A stretch of 64,000 bases of DNA, from positions 10,912,001 to 10,976,000 of the forward strand of contig NZ_CP066831.1 in assembly GCF_016598615.1 (NCBI RefSeq). The letters run 5' to 3'. Below the pieces are notes generated by a model, which saw only the letters and a list, made by a program, of their open reading frames with translations, ran no database searches and was not told the DNA's origin. The stretch is from Streptomyces liliifuscus. Lineage in GTDB: Bacteria; Actinomycetota; Actinomycetes; Streptomycetales; Streptomycetaceae. This document shows, one piece after another, positions 1 to 9,104 of this stretch (positions within the stretch are counted from its first letter, which is position 1; each line of letters starts with the position of its first letter). The translations under genes and the position numbers were made by a program.

Positions 1-995
1 CCTCGCCGATGCAGCGTGGCCATCCGGGGCAGCAGGGTCTCCGGCTCGCCGTCCCCCAGCGTCACGCCCAGCACGCGCCTGCCGAGCAGCAGATCGTGCA
101 TGTCCAGCGCCACGTCGACACCGGGAGGGGCCACGCCGACGACGGCGCACGCTCCGCCGGTGCTGAGGGTGTCGACGGCGGTGCGGAGGAGAGCGGGAAT
201 TGCGGTGGTGTCCACTGCGTTGTCGACGCCGCGTCCACCGGTGATCTCTGCCAGGGCGGTCGCCGGATCCACTTCGGTGGTGTTGATGGTGTGCCGTGCG
301 CCGAGCTCCAGGGCGAGCTCGAGCCGGGAGGGCACACGGTCGATCGCGATGATGTCACCCGAGGGCAGAGCAGCCGCGGCCATGATCGCCGACAGGCCCA
401 CCGCGCCGGCGCCGAAGACGGCCAGGCTCTCACCGGGTCTGGGCGCCAGGACGTTCCAGACGGTGCCGACTCCGGTCTGGACGCCGCAGCCCAGCGGCGC
501 GAGTACCGTCAGGTCGGCTTCGGGGTCCACCTTCACCACGCTGCGAGCGTCGACGACGGCCGCCTCGGCGAAGGAGGACTGGCCGAAGAAATGCCCACCG
601 ACCGGGACGCCTTCGCGCGTGATCGGAGAGCTCCCGTCTCTGCGTTTGCCTCCCGTCACATTGCGAGGCAGCCAGGTGTCGCAGTAGGCCGGGTGGCCAT
701 TGCGGCAGCTGGTGCAGTGTTCACATGATGTGAAACTCAACAGGACCTTGTCGCCGGGCCGGACTTTGGTGACAGAAGCCCCGACCCGCTCGACGATTCC
801 GGCTCCTTCGTGGCCGATGACCCCGGGCAGCGGGAAGGGCATACGGCCCGCCTGTACGTTCAGATCGCTGTGACACAGACCGGCGGCGACCATTCGTACC
901 AGGACCTCGTCCTTGCGAGGTTCGTCAAGCACGACTTCGGCAAAGGTGAATGGGGCACCCGGGCCTTCGATTATGGCTGCTGTGGTGGAATGCAT
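1..995 (-). CDS. Zinc-dependent aryl-alcohol dehydrogenase, 3' end outside window
   Basis: Medium-chain (MDR) zinc alcohol dehydrogenase, most like benzyl-alcohol dehydrogenases; expected to oxidise an aromatic alcohol to the aldehyde with NAD. I translated the minus strand from ATG at 993-995; the frame stays open to the window edge, so the C-terminus is missing. Visible are the catalytic zinc region (AAGLCHSDL, then GHEGAGIVERVG), the structural-zinc cysteine loop (CEHCTSCRNGHPAYC) and the Rossmann motif (VFGAGAVGLSA). The aldehyde dehydrogenase gene ends only 27 bases upstream of this start on the same strand, so the two form an operon that would convert aryl alcohol to acid. The gentisate genes nearby suggest 3-hydroxybenzyl alcohol as substrate, which is inference; the family call is firm. 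Confidence 0.88.
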   Translation of the reverse strand, partial: MHSTTAAIIEGPGAPFTFAEVVLDEPRKDEVLVRMVAAGLCHSDLNVQAGRMPFPLPGVIGHEGAGIVERVGASVTKVRPGDKVLLSFTSCEHCTSCRNGHPAYCDTWLPRNVTGGKRRDGSSPITREGVPVGGHFFGQSSFAEAAVVDARSVVKVDPEADLTVLAPLGCGVQTGVGTVWNVLAPRPGESLAVFGAGAVGLSAIMAAAALPSGDIIAIDRVPSRLELALELGARHTINTTEVDPATALAEITGGRGVDNAVDTTAIPALLRTAVDTLSTGGACAVVGVAPPGVDVALDMHDLLLGRRVLGVTLGDGEPETLLPRMATLHRR

Positions 996-1022
996 GATGC
1001 CTTTCCCTTTCTCGGTCGATGC

Positions 1023-2483
1023 CTACAGGGCCACGATGACCGACTTGGTCTGCAGGTATTCGTCCAGGCCCTCGGGGCCGTTTTCCCGCCCGTATCCGGA
1101 CTGCTTGTAGCCGCCTATCGGCATGGAGATGTCCATGGCAGCCCACGTGTTGACCCACACCGTTCCCGCGTCGAGGCGCGCTGCGACGCGATGCGCACGG
1201 GAGACATCACGGGTCTGCAGGCCGGCGGCGAGGCCGTAGGGAGTTCCGTTCGCCATCCGCACGGCCTCGTCTTCGGTGTCGAAGGGCTGGACGGTCAGGA
1301 CCGGCCCGAAGATCTCTTCCTGGACATAGACCGATTGCTGCTCGACACCGGTGAGCACCGCCGGGGCGACGTAGAAGCCCGGCCCGTCAGGGCACTTGGC
1401 GCTGGTGACATCGATTCCCTCGCGCCTGGCCCGTTCGAGGAACGAGATGACCTTTGCCTGGTGAGCGGGGCCCGCCAACGGCCCGACCATGGTCTCCGCA
1501 CTCAACGGGTCGCCGACCTTGATCTGCGCACAGGCTGCGCTCAGCCGCTCAAGCACTTCCTCGTAGACGGGCCGCTCGACGAGAAGCCGGCTGCCCGCCA
1601 TGCAGAACTGTCCCGTGTTGAAGGTGAACGCCTTGACCGCCGTGGGCACGGCGGCATCCAGATCGGCGTCGGCGAATACGAGATTCGCGCTCTTCCCGCC
1701 CAGTTCCAGGGTCACCCGGGTGAGGGTCTCGGCCCCTAGGGCCACGATTCTCTTTCCGACGACGGTCGAGCCGGTGAACGCCACCTTGGCGATCCTCGGG
1801 TCGCACACCAGCGCCTGTCCGGCTTCCGCATCCCCGGTGACCACGTTGTAGGCGCCGTCCGGCAGACCGGCTTCCTGGAGTACTTCCGCGAGCCGGAGAG
1901 CGGTGAGCGGGGTCTCCGCGGCCGGCTTGTGCACGACGGTGTTTCCCGCGGAAAGGGCCGCGGCGATCTTCTTGCTGGACAGTACGAGTGGGAAGTTGAA
2001 CGGGGTGATCGCCGCGATCACACCGATCGGCTCCCGCCGGGTGTACGCCAGAGAGGGGGCGGCAGGTGTCCGGACCGCGCCTTCGATGCCCGCTGCGAGA
2101 TTGCCGTAGTACTCGAAGGTCTCGATCGCCATCGGGATGTCGACCCGCCGGGTGAGCGTGATGGGCTTTCCGACGTTGAAGCTCTCCAGAAGGGCGAACT
2201 CCTCGGCGTGCTGCCGCAGCAACTCGGCGGCGCGCATCAGGATGCGCCCCCGTTCGCGCGGGCTCATCCGCGGCCAGGGACCCTCTTCGAAGGCCTTGAG
2301 CGCCACGGCGGCCGCACGTCCGGCGTCGCAGGCACCGGCTTCGGCGACGGTCGCCGCCATCTGCCCGGTCGCAGGATCGACCAATTCCCTGACGGCCTCT
2401 GCCGCTGCCGGCTCCCATCGACCGCCGATGAACAGCCTGCCTGGGGCAACTGCGGGCCGGGCTCCCACGTGCATCGTTGTCAC
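1023..2483 (-). CDS. NAD(P)-dependent aldehyde dehydrogenase
   Basis: Aldehyde dehydrogenase superfamily, 486 residues, a full-length member. The catalytic glutamate lies in LELGGKS (about Glu260) and the nucleophilic cysteine in FNTGQFCMAGSR (about Cys294); the N-terminal cofactor fold contains PFNFP and the FTGSTVVGK motif. The GTG start at 2483 is chosen because GAGGAGG lies 7 bases upstream; an ATG three codons on is an alternative. It is the first gene of a minus-strand operon with the aryl-alcohol dehydrogenase, and would oxidise the aromatic aldehyde to the carboxylate that feeds the 3-hydroxybenzoate/gentisate genes. Substrate assignment rests on context only; betaine- or other aldehydes cannot be excluded from sequence alone. 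Confidence 0.9.
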   Translation of the reverse strand: MTTMHVGARPAVAPGRLFIGGRWEPAAAEAVRELVDPATGQMAATVAEAGACDAGRAAAVALKAFEEGPWPRMSPRERGRILMRAAELLRQHAEEFALLESFNVGKPITLTRRVDIPMAIETFEYYGNLAAGIEGAVRTPAAPSLAYTRREPIGVIAAITPFNFPLVLSSKKIAAALSAGNTVVHKPAAETPLTALRLAEVLQEAGLPDGAYNVVTGDAEAGQALVCDPRIAKVAFTGSTVVGKRIVALGAETLTRVTLELGGKSANLVFADADLDAAVPTAVKAFTFNTGQFCMAGSRLLVERPVYEEVLERLSAACAQIKVGDPLSAETMVGPLAGPAHQAKVISFLERARREGIDVTSAKCPDGPGFYVAPAVLTGVEQQSVYVQEEIFGPVLTVQPFDTEDEAVRMANGTPYGLAAGLQTRDVSRAHRVAARLDAGTVWVNTWAAMDISMPIGGYKQSGYGRENGPEGLDEYLQTKSVIVAL

Positions 2484-2766
2484 GTTGGGTCCTCCTCACT
2501 TCGAACCGAGGGCCAATCTCAGCCCCGGCGAGGCTCCGGGGATACGGGTAGAACCACCCCTTCGCGAGGTCCCGCAGGTCTACCCCCGCCCCGCCCGGCC
2601 CCGACGCGGGCGGGGCGCCCGGTACCGGATCCGGCCGGCACGCGCCGTGTCCGCACCGCTGCGCCCGTGCCCCTGCGAGCCGCGCCGAAGCGCGCAATAC
2701 CTACGCTCCCGATGCTTGCGTGGACAGAAAATCACCTGTTAGCGTCTCAATGTTCGGGACACAAAT

Positions 2767-2779
2767 CCGCATCATGCGG
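2767..2779. promoter_or_regulatory. Palindrome in the divergent promoter region
   Basis: The 459-base gap between the aldehyde dehydrogenase start and the LuxR-type regulator start contains the perfect 13-base palindrome CCGCATCATGCGG. It sits where promoters of both divergent units should lie, so it is a candidate operator, perhaps for the adjacent regulator. The rest of the gap shows no gene. Function is inferred from position. Confidence 0.35.
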
Positions 2780-2942
2780 CATTGAGTCAGCTCGGCCTCA
2801 CATCTCGCCTTACTCGGCACGGCATTAACGGAGGGAATCCGGGTGTCAGCACCCGGAGTGCGTCAGAGTCGCATGTAATTCGACGGGGTCACTCCGCCGA
2901 ATTCGGGCAACGGCCGGGCTCTCAGAAGAGAATCTGGAATTC

Positions 2943-5282
2943 ATGATGGATGAGATATCTGAGGGTGGTCCGGGAAACCTTCCCAACGCCGTCACGAGTT
3001 TTGTGGGACGGCGCAGTGAACTGGCGGAGGTTCGCGGGCTGCTGGGATCCGCCCGCCTCGTGACGCTGACCGGAGCGGGCGGCGTCGGGAAGAGCCGGCT
3101 GGCGGTCGAGACGGGAATCGCGGCCCGATCGGCGTTCCCCGACGGGGTCTGGCTGATCGACCTGGCGGCCGTCCGTGAGCCCGAACTCGTCGAGCACGCC
3201 GTGGCGACCGCTCTCGGGGTGGCGAATCACTCGAATCAGCCGGCTGCGGACCGGCTGATCGAGTACCTGGGCCGCCGGCAGACGCTACTGCTCTTCGACA
3301 ACTGCGAGCATCTCGTCCAGGCCTGCGCCGTGCTCGTCGACCAGCTGCTGCGGGGCTGTCCACGCGTACGGATTCTTGCGACGAGCAGGCAAGTCCTGGA
3401 CATCATCGGCGGGGAGTACGTCTATCAGGTTCTGCCGTTGCCGGTCCCGGACCCCGACACCGAGTCCTCCGTGGAGGTGCTGTCCCGGTACGAGTCGGTG
3501 CGACTCCTCGTGGACCGCGCAAGGGCGATCACACCCGGGTTCGTCGTGGACGACATCAACAGCCTGGCAGTGGCCCGCCTCTGCGCTCAGCTGGAGGGCA
3601 TCCCCCTGGCGATCGAGCTGGCCGCCGCACGGCTGCGATCGCTGCACCTCGACGCATTGGTCGAACGGCTGGCAGACCGATTCGGGTTGCTCACCGGCGG
3701 GAGCCGTTCCGCACTTCCCCGTCAGCGCACACTCCGCGCGCTGATCGACTGGAGTTACGACCTGTGCACGCCCGAGGAACAATTGCTGTGGACTCGCCTC
3801 TCGGTGTTCTCCGGCGGATTTGACTTGCAGGCCGCTGAACACATATGCGCCGACGACGGTCTGCCCCGCGAGCGGATTCTCGACCTCACGGATCACTTGG
3901 TTGCCCAGTCGATTATCCAGGCCGTCGAAGGAAGCGGGCTGTTGCGCTTCCGTATGCTGATGACCCTCCAGGAATACGCCGGAGAGCGCCTGAAGACGCA
4001 CGAGAACGTGGAAAATGTGCGAGACCGGCACCAGGAATACTACGGAGCACTGGCCGTACAGGTGGCGGCGAATTGGAGCGGGCCGGGCCAGGAAGCCGGA
4101 CTGGCCCGGCTACGCGCCGACCGCGGCAACATGGAATCGGCCCTGGAACGGTGCATCAGCACGCGTCGGACCCAGCGCGCCCTGTCCATGGTGTCCGCGC
4201 TGCGCCATCACTGGTGTGCCGACGGAGCTCTGAGCGAGGGGCGGCGCTGGCTCGACCTGGCTCTCGCGCTCGACGCACCACGACTGCCCGAGCGGGCCAC
4301 CGCACTCTGGGTGGCAGCATGGGTCTCCCTGCTCCAGGGCGACGACTCCGCCGCCGAGGTACGACTGACGGAATGCGACGAGTTGGCCGGAGAGTTCGGC
4401 GATCAGGTCTCGCTCTGCATGGCGCGCTCGCTCCGCGGCACCGTCGCCTTCTTCCGCGGAGACCTCCGTGCTGCCCTCGGCCACTTCGATGCGGCCTCCG
4501 CGCGACTCGCGGAGCAGGGAGATGTCGAGGGCGTCCTCTTCAACGGTTTCCAGACCGCCATCGCCCGGGCCCTGCTCCAGGACCACCAGGCTGAGCAGGT
4601 TGCCCGGCAGGTGATCGCGGTGAGTGAGCGCAATGGCGAGCAGTGGGCCAGGGCGCGCGCACTGTACGCGCTGGGTCTGTACGCCTGGTTGAACGGCGAC
4701 CCCGACCAGGCGAAGTCGGCGGCCCGCGCGGGTCTGCAGATCCAGCGTGGCTTCAACGACCATGTCGGCGCCGCGGTCATGATCGAACTTCTCGCGTGGG
4801 TCTCCACGACGAACGCGGAGTACGACCACGCGGCTCGTCTGCTCGGTGCGATCCAGTCGATCTGGGGGGTGATAGGCACGTCACTCACTGCCTTCGGACC
4901 GCACCTGGCGGGCTACCACACCCAGTGCGAGCAGGAACTGCAACGCAGACTGGGTGGCGCCGAGGCCTTTCAGGCCAGGCTTGACGAAGGCGGTCGCATG
5001 GACCGACGGCAGGCCATCTCCTACGCGCTGAACGACCCCGAAGCGGTGGCCGCACCCGAACCCGCGACGACGGTCGAGGTGTTGACCCCACGACAACAAC
5101 AGGTCGCCCGCCTCGTCGCCGAGGGCCTCAGCAATCGCCAGATCGCCGAGCGGCTTGTGGTGTCCACCCGCACGGTGGACGGGCACATCGAACGGATCCT
5201 GGCCAAGCTGGAGTTCTCCTCCCGGGCGCAGGTGGCCGCCTGGGTGGCGGGGGCGGCGTCCGGCGTGCCGGCTTCGCTCTGA
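2943..5282 (+). CDS. LuxR-family regulator with N-terminal ATPase (STAND-type) domain
   Basis: A 779-residue transcriptional regulator. An N-terminal STAND/NB-ARC-like ATPase has a P-loop (GAGGVGKSRL, about residues 44-53) and a Walker B strand (LLLFDNCEHL). A long helical TPR-like middle follows (about 400-690), then a C-terminal LuxR/GerE helix-turn-helix (from about residue 715; LTPRQQQVARLVAEGLSNRQ). Such proteins bind ATP, sense a ligand and activate nearby operons. Start is the ATG pair at 2943; the Shine-Dalgarno is weak. It is divergent from the alcohol/aldehyde dehydrogenase operon and next to the gentisate region, so it probably controls one or both; the inducer is unknown. It is shorter than the classical 900-plus-residue LAL regulators of antibiotic clusters. 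Confidence 0.88.
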   Translation: MMDEISEGGPGNLPNAVTSFVGRRSELAEVRGLLGSARLVTLTGAGGVGKSRLAVETGIAARSAFPDGVWLIDLAAVREPELVEHAVATALGVANHSNQPAADRLIEYLGRRQTLLLFDNCEHLVQACAVLVDQLLRGCPRVRILATSRQVLDIIGGEYVYQVLPLPVPDPDTESSVEVLSRYESVRLLVDRARAITPGFVVDDINSLAVARLCAQLEGIPLAIELAAARLRSLHLDALVERLADRFGLLTGGSRSALPRQRTLRALIDWSYDLCTPEEQLLWTRLSVFSGGFDLQAAEHICADDGLPRERILDLTDHLVAQSIIQAVEGSGLLRFRMLMTLQEYAGERLKTHENVENVRDRHQEYYGALAVQVAANWSGPGQEAGLARLRADRGNMESALERCISTRRTQRALSMVSALRHHWCADGALSEGRRWLDLALALDAPRLPERATALWVAAWVSLLQGDDSAAEVRLTECDELAGEFGDQVSLCMARSLRGTVAFFRGDLRAALGHFDAASARLAEQGDVEGVLFNGFQTAIARALLQDHQAEQVARQVIAVSERNGEQWARARALYALGLYAWLNGDPDQAKSAARAGLQIQRGFNDHVGAAVMIELLAWVSTTNAEYDHAARLLGAIQSIWGVIGTSLTAFGPHLAGYHTQCEQELQRRLGGAEAFQARLDEGGRMDRRQAISYALNDPEAVAAPEPATTVEVLTPRQQQVARLVAEGLSNRQIAERLVVSTRTVDGHIERILAKLEFSSRAQVAAWVAGAASGVPASL

Positions 5283-5324
5283 AGGAGCCGGCCGGCGGGC
5301 CGTCGTGGTGACGCCGCGGGGCCA

Positions 5325-5500
5325 CCGGCCGGTCGGGCGCCGTGCGCGTCGTCGCAGAGGACCGGTTTGGCCTCGCCGGCGTGGTGCAGCAGGTTGCGCT
5401 CCAACCGGTCCAGGACGGCTGGCGTCTCTGCGCGCTCGGCGTCACTGAGGTCGCCGACGGAATACCCCTCCAACTGGGCCCACAGGTCCTCGACCTGGCT
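5325..5500 (-). pseudogene. Possible regulator-tail remnant
   Basis: In the 320-base stretch between the two regulator genes, one minus-strand frame reads like a genuine protein end (segment VGDLSDAERAETPAVLDRL, then LERNLLHHAGE). This resembles the C-terminal helices of MarR-type regulators, but there is no DNA-binding part and no credible start. I regard it as a possible decayed fragment; nothing else is visible in this gap. Confidence 0.25.
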
Positions 5501-5603
5501 GCACGGGGTCCTCGCCCCCCTGCTGCCCGAGCCGTCGGTCGACGACACGGCACTGCTCTTCGCAGCTGGCCGACCTCGTCCGAGGATTTCTGACCGATGT
5601 GCT

Positions 5604-6380
5604 CTACCGCACTCCCTCATGCATCTCGGCAGAGATCCTGTCCGCTGCCACGGTCAGAGCCGACACGATCTCCTTCACGCGGTCGGGTGAGTACCGCACG
5701 CTCGGCATGGACACCGACACGGCGGCGATCGTGGCGCCGCTCGGATCGGTGACTCCGCGCCCGATGGCAACGAGCCCTCGCTCGGAACGTTCGAGGTTGA
5801 CGGCGACGCCACTGCTCCGGACGGCTCTGAGCTCGCCGCGCAGCTCCGCCAGATCCGGGTGCTCCGCGGACCCGTCGGTGGGGGCGTGCGCGTAGAGCGC
5901 GGTCAATTCGTCATCGGCCAGGGCGGCGAGCATGACCAGCCCCCCGCTCACCTGGTGTGCGGGGAAGACCATGCCCTCGCGGTTTCCGACCCGGAGGGCC
6001 CGCGTGCACTCGACCGAGGCGATGAACCTAGCAGTGCGGCCGGTGCGGATGGTGAGGTTCGCCGTCTCGTCGAGGGTGTCGACGAGAGTGCGCAGCGGGC
6101 CGAGGGCGGCGGTCCGCAGGGCTCCTACGTTCGACTGAGCCTTGGCAGCGATCTCCAGAACCGGTCCGGCCCGGTAGCTGCGGTCATCGTTCTGCACCGC
6201 GAAGTCGCGGTACACCAGCGTGGACAGCAGACGATGGGCACTGGAACGGGCCACGCCGAGCCGCCGGGCGGCCTCGGAGACCGTGATGGGGCCCTCCACC
6301 TGCAGAATCACCGCCAGCTGCAGCGCGTGGTCCACGCTCGTCACGCCGTACGCCGGTGGGTTCTTCATTGCCTTGGCCAC
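5604..6380 (-). CDS. IclR-family transcriptional regulator
   Basis: 258 residues: an N-terminal winged helix-turn-helix (about residues 15-75; TVSEAARRLGVARSSAHRLL) and a C-terminal IclR effector-binding domain (about 85-250; FIASVECTRALRV, GGLVMLAAL, GVAVNLERSERG, VSVSMP). IclR proteins typically control aromatic-acid catabolism, binding the pathway substrate or intermediate. It is divergent from the gentisate operon with only 72 bases between start codons, so it very likely regulates that operon and itself. GTG at 6380 is taken as start with a weak GAGAGG upstream; an in-frame ATG four codons downstream is an alternative. Confidence 0.92.
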   Translation of the reverse strand: MAKAMKNPPAYGVTSVDHALQLAVILQVEGPITVSEAARRLGVARSSAHRLLSTLVYRDFAVQNDDRSYRAGPVLEIAAKAQSNVGALRTAALGPLRTLVDTLDETANLTIRTGRTARFIASVECTRALRVGNREGMVFPAHQVSGGLVMLAALADDELTALYAHAPTDGSAEHPDLAELRGELRAVRSSGVAVNLERSERGLVAIGRGVTDPSGATIAAVSVSMPSVRYSPDRVKEIVSALTVAADRISAEMHEGVR

Positions 6381-6452
6381 GACGACCGCCTCTCACCTGT
6401 TGTTCCGCAAGACAGAATCTACTGTTCCAATCGATGATCTGCGGAGCACGGT
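6381..6452. promoter_or_regulatory. Divergent promoter/operator region of the gentisate operon
   Basis: This 72-base gap separates the IclR regulator from the gentisate operon. It contains CTGTTGTTCCGC and TACTGTTCC, two similar TGTTCC elements about 20 bases apart that could be regulator half-sites. No clear palindrome is seen. GGAG at 6443 precedes the GTG start of the dioxygenase gene. Confidence 0.4.
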
Positions 6453-7610
6453 GTGGGCATGACCGACCAGGACAGCACCGTCTCACCCGTCTCGCTCACC
6501 GCCGAGGACCGGCCGGACCAGCCGCCCGTCAGTCCCGAACTCGTAGAGCTCTACCGGGGCTTCGAGAAGGCCCTCCTCGTTCCGCTGTGGACCCGGATCG
6601 GCGATCTGATGCCCGAGCACCCCAGGTCGAAGGCGCAGCCGCACCTGTGGGAGTGGAAGACACTGCTCGACCTGGCCGGTCGCTCCGGCGACCTGGTGCC
6701 GGTCGGCCGAGGCGGCGAGCGCCGGGCCATAGCCCTGGCGAACCCCAGCCTGGGTGGCAGGCCCTACGCGACGCCGACCCTCTGGGCGGCCATTCAGTAC
6801 CTGATGCCCGGCGAGAACGCACCTGAGCACCGGCACACCCAGAACGCCTTCCGGTTCGTCGTCGAGGGCGAGGGCGTGTGGACCGTCGTGGAGCGCGATC
6901 CGGTGCCCATGCGCCGTGGTGACTTCCTGCCGCAGGCCGGTATGAACTGGCACGCCCACCACAACTCGGCCGACGAGCCCATGGCCTGGATCGACGGCCT
7001 CGACATCCCCTTCCAGTACGACGTCGAGGCACAGTTCTTCGACTTCGGCCGGGACGAGCTGTCCGAGGAGGAGCACGCGACGCCCGACCGGTCGCGCTCG
7101 GAGCGGCTGTGGGGCCACCCGGGGCTGGTGCCGGTCTCGCAGTTCGGGCGCAGGGAGGGCACACCCCTGCTGTGCTACCGCTGGGTGGACACCGACGCCG
7201 CTCTGACCGACCAACTGGAGCTGGAACGCGAGGGCCACCCGGGCACGGTCGGGCCCGGCCACGCGCTGGTTCGTTACATCAACCCCACCACCGCGCAGGA
7301 CGTCCTGCCGACCATCCGCGCCCAGTTCCACCGCATCGTCAGCGGCGCGGAGACCACCCCGCGCCGGGAGACGGGTTCGTCGGTCTACCAGGTCTTCGAC
7401 GGCTCCGGCCGGGTGACCGTGGGCGACTTCTCCTGGTCGGTCCGGCGCGGAGACCTCTTCGTCGTCCCGTCATGGCAGCCCGTGTCGATCCGGTCCGAGG
7501 CATCGCTCTCCGATTCCGACTCCGGCGCGCTCGATCTGTTCCAGTTCAGCGACGCCCCCCTCTTCAACAAGCTCAACCTGTTCCGCACCCACATCGAGGA
7601 GAACGCGTGA
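6453..7610 (+). CDS. Gentisate 1,2-dioxygenase
   Basis: Bicupin Fe(II) dioxygenase (EC 1.13.11.4), 385 residues, normal for the family; it opens the ring of gentisate to maleylpyruvate. The N-terminal cupin carries the iron ligands: PEHRHTQNAFRFVVEG (His126, His128) and NWHAHHN (about His167). The second cupin follows (VTVGDFSWSVRRGDLFVVPS). It starts at GTG 6453 (GGAG six bases upstream) or at an ATG two codons on. It leads a four-gene operon whose next gene overlaps its stop by 4 bases (GTGA). The neighbouring isomerase, hydrolase and 3-hydroxybenzoate hydroxylase confirm the pathway. Confidence 0.95.
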   Translation: MGMTDQDSTVSPVSLTAEDRPDQPPVSPELVELYRGFEKALLVPLWTRIGDLMPEHPRSKAQPHLWEWKTLLDLAGRSGDLVPVGRGGERRAIALANPSLGGRPYATPTLWAAIQYLMPGENAPEHRHTQNAFRFVVEGEGVWTVVERDPVPMRRGDFLPQAGMNWHAHHNSADEPMAWIDGLDIPFQYDVEAQFFDFGRDELSEEEHATPDRSRSERLWGHPGLVPVSQFGRREGTPLLCYRWVDTDAALTDQLELEREGHPGTVGPGHALVRYINPTTAQDVLPTIRAQFHRIVSGAETTPRRETGSSVYQVFDGSGRVTVGDFSWSVRRGDLFVVPSWQPVSIRSEASLSDSDSGALDLFQFSDAPLFNKLNLFRTHIEENA

Positions 7611-8446
7611 AGCTCGCCACCATCCGTCTGGGCGACCGCACCACCACTGCGGTTCGCGTCGAGGGTGACACCCTCGTCGATCTCGGTCTGCCGGACGTGG
7701 GTGCCGTACTGGCATCGGCGCGCGGTCTCGACGCCGCGGCGACGGCCGGCGGCCAGCAGTACGCAGGCCCCGACGCCGAGTTCGCCCCGCTCGTCCTGCG
7801 CCCCACCAAGGTGGTGTGCGTGGGCCTGAACTACCAGAAGCACATCAAGGAGATGGGCCGCGACCTGCCCGAATACCCCACGCTCTTCAGCAAGTTCGCG
7901 GACACTCTCGTCGGCGCCCTCGACGACGTCCGACGCCCGGTCGAGACCGAGCAGTTCGACTGGGAGGCCGAACTCGCCGTGGTCGTCGGCCGCCAGGTCC
8001 GGCGGGCCGACGAGGCCGAGGCCGAGGCCGCGATCGCGGGGTTCACGGTCCTCAACGACGTCACCTGCCGCGACTGGCAGTTCCGCACCCGCGAGTGGCT
8101 GCAGGGCAAGAACTGGGACTCCACCACCCCGCTGGGCCCGTTCCTCGTCACCACTGACGAGGTCGGCGGCCCGCGCCCCGCGCTCGACATCCGCTGCGAG
8201 GTCAACGGGCAGGTCATGCAGCAGGACAACACCGGCGACCTGCTCTTCGACCCGGTTCACCTGGTCCGCTACGTCTCCACAATAATCCGGCTCAACCCCG
8301 GCGACATCATCGCCACCGGCACCCCCGGCGGCGTCGGCCACGCCCGCACACCCCAGGTATTCCTGCAGGACGGCGACACCATCGTCACCGAGATCGAGGG
8401 CGTGGGCCGCCTCGAGAACCGCGTCGTCTCCGAGGGGACGCTATGA
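7607..8446 (+). CDS. Fumarylpyruvate hydrolase (FAH family)
   Basis: 279-residue member of the fumarylacetoacetate hydrolase family. With a maleylpyruvate isomerase next door, its likely reaction is hydrolysis of fumarylpyruvate to fumarate and pyruvate (EC 3.7.1.20). Metal-binding acids are visible in FDWEAELAVVVG (Glu120, Glu122) and LNDVTCRDWQ (Asp151). KNWDSTTPLGP and the C-terminal GDIIATGTPGGVG are family signatures. The GTG start at 7607 overlaps the dioxygenase stop and the gene's own stop overlaps the next start (ATGA), so the genes are translationally coupled. A longer open frame upstream lies inside the dioxygenase gene and is not used. Confidence 0.93.
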   Translation: MKLATIRLGDRTTTAVRVEGDTLVDLGLPDVGAVLASARGLDAAATAGGQQYAGPDAEFAPLVLRPTKVVCVGLNYQKHIKEMGRDLPEYPTLFSKFADTLVGALDDVRRPVETEQFDWEAELAVVVGRQVRRADEAEAEAAIAGFTVLNDVTCRDWQFRTREWLQGKNWDSTTPLGPFLVTTDEVGGPRPALDIRCEVNGQVMQQDNTGDLLFDPVHLVRYVSTIIRLNPGDIIATGTPGGVGHARTPQVFLQDGDTIVTEIEGVGRLENRVVSEGTL

Positions 8447-9087
8447 GAACCCTTCGGACGACGCTGGCCTGGGTGGCCGAGGGCACCGACCTGTGCCGCA
8501 AGGCCCTCGCCGACCTCGACGAGGAATCGTACGGTGCGCCTTCGCTGCTCCCCGGCTGGACCCGCAAGCACATCGTGGCCCACGTGGCCGCCAACGCCCG
8601 GGCCCTCAGGAACCTCATGCACTGGGCCCGCACCGGTGAGCCCACTCCGATGTACAGCTCCCCGGAGCAGCGCTTGGCGGACATCGAGTCGGGCGCGCAG
8701 CTACCCGCCGCATGGCTCACCGCCTGGTTCGAGGAGTCGGCGCAGCTGCTGACCTATGCAATGGCCGAACTGACCGAGGAGCAGTGGCGAGCGGAGGTAC
8801 TGACCGCCCAGGGGCGGACCGTGCCGGCCAGTGAGATCCCGTGGATGCGCACGAGGGAGGTCATGGTGCATGCCGTCGACCTCGGCACCGCCATCCGCTT
8901 CGCCGACCTGCCCGAGGAGTTCTGCGCCGAACTCCGCCACGACATCGTCGGCAAGCGCGGCAGCGACACCGTCCACGCCGTCCAGGGCAACAACGCCGAC
9001 ATCACCGCTTACCTGGCGGGCCGCCCGTACACCGGTGTAACGACCGGGGACGGCTTCCCGGCGGAACCCCTTACTCCGTGGCTGTGA
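8443..9087 (+). CDS. Mycothiol-dependent maleylpyruvate isomerase
   Basis: 214-residue protein of the DinB-like four-helix family that holds the mycothiol-dependent maleylpyruvate isomerase of actinobacteria. It turns maleylpyruvate into fumarylpyruvate. Conserved metal ligands appear as His47 (KHIVAHVAAN), Glu139 and His143 (TREVMVHAVDL); the opening LLPGWTRKHIVAH is typical. It overlaps the preceding hydrolase by ATGA and sits directly before the hydroxylase. Use of mycothiol rather than glutathione is known for the family and fits an actinobacterium. Confidence 0.92.
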   Translation: MRTLRTTLAWVAEGTDLCRKALADLDEESYGAPSLLPGWTRKHIVAHVAANARALRNLMHWARTGEPTPMYSSPEQRLADIESGAQLPAAWLTAWFEESAQLLTYAMAELTEEQWRAEVLTAQGRTVPASEIPWMRTREVMVHAVDLGTAIRFADLPEEFCAELRHDIVGKRGSDTVHAVQGNNADITAYLAGRPYTGVTTGDGFPAEPLTPWL

Positions 9088-9104
9088 CCACGCGGGAGAG
9101 AGAC

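Noticed and set aside
9..728. 239-codon open frame on the plus strand at the left edge
   Set aside because: Lies opposite the alcohol dehydrogenase, whose zinc and Rossmann motifs are clear.
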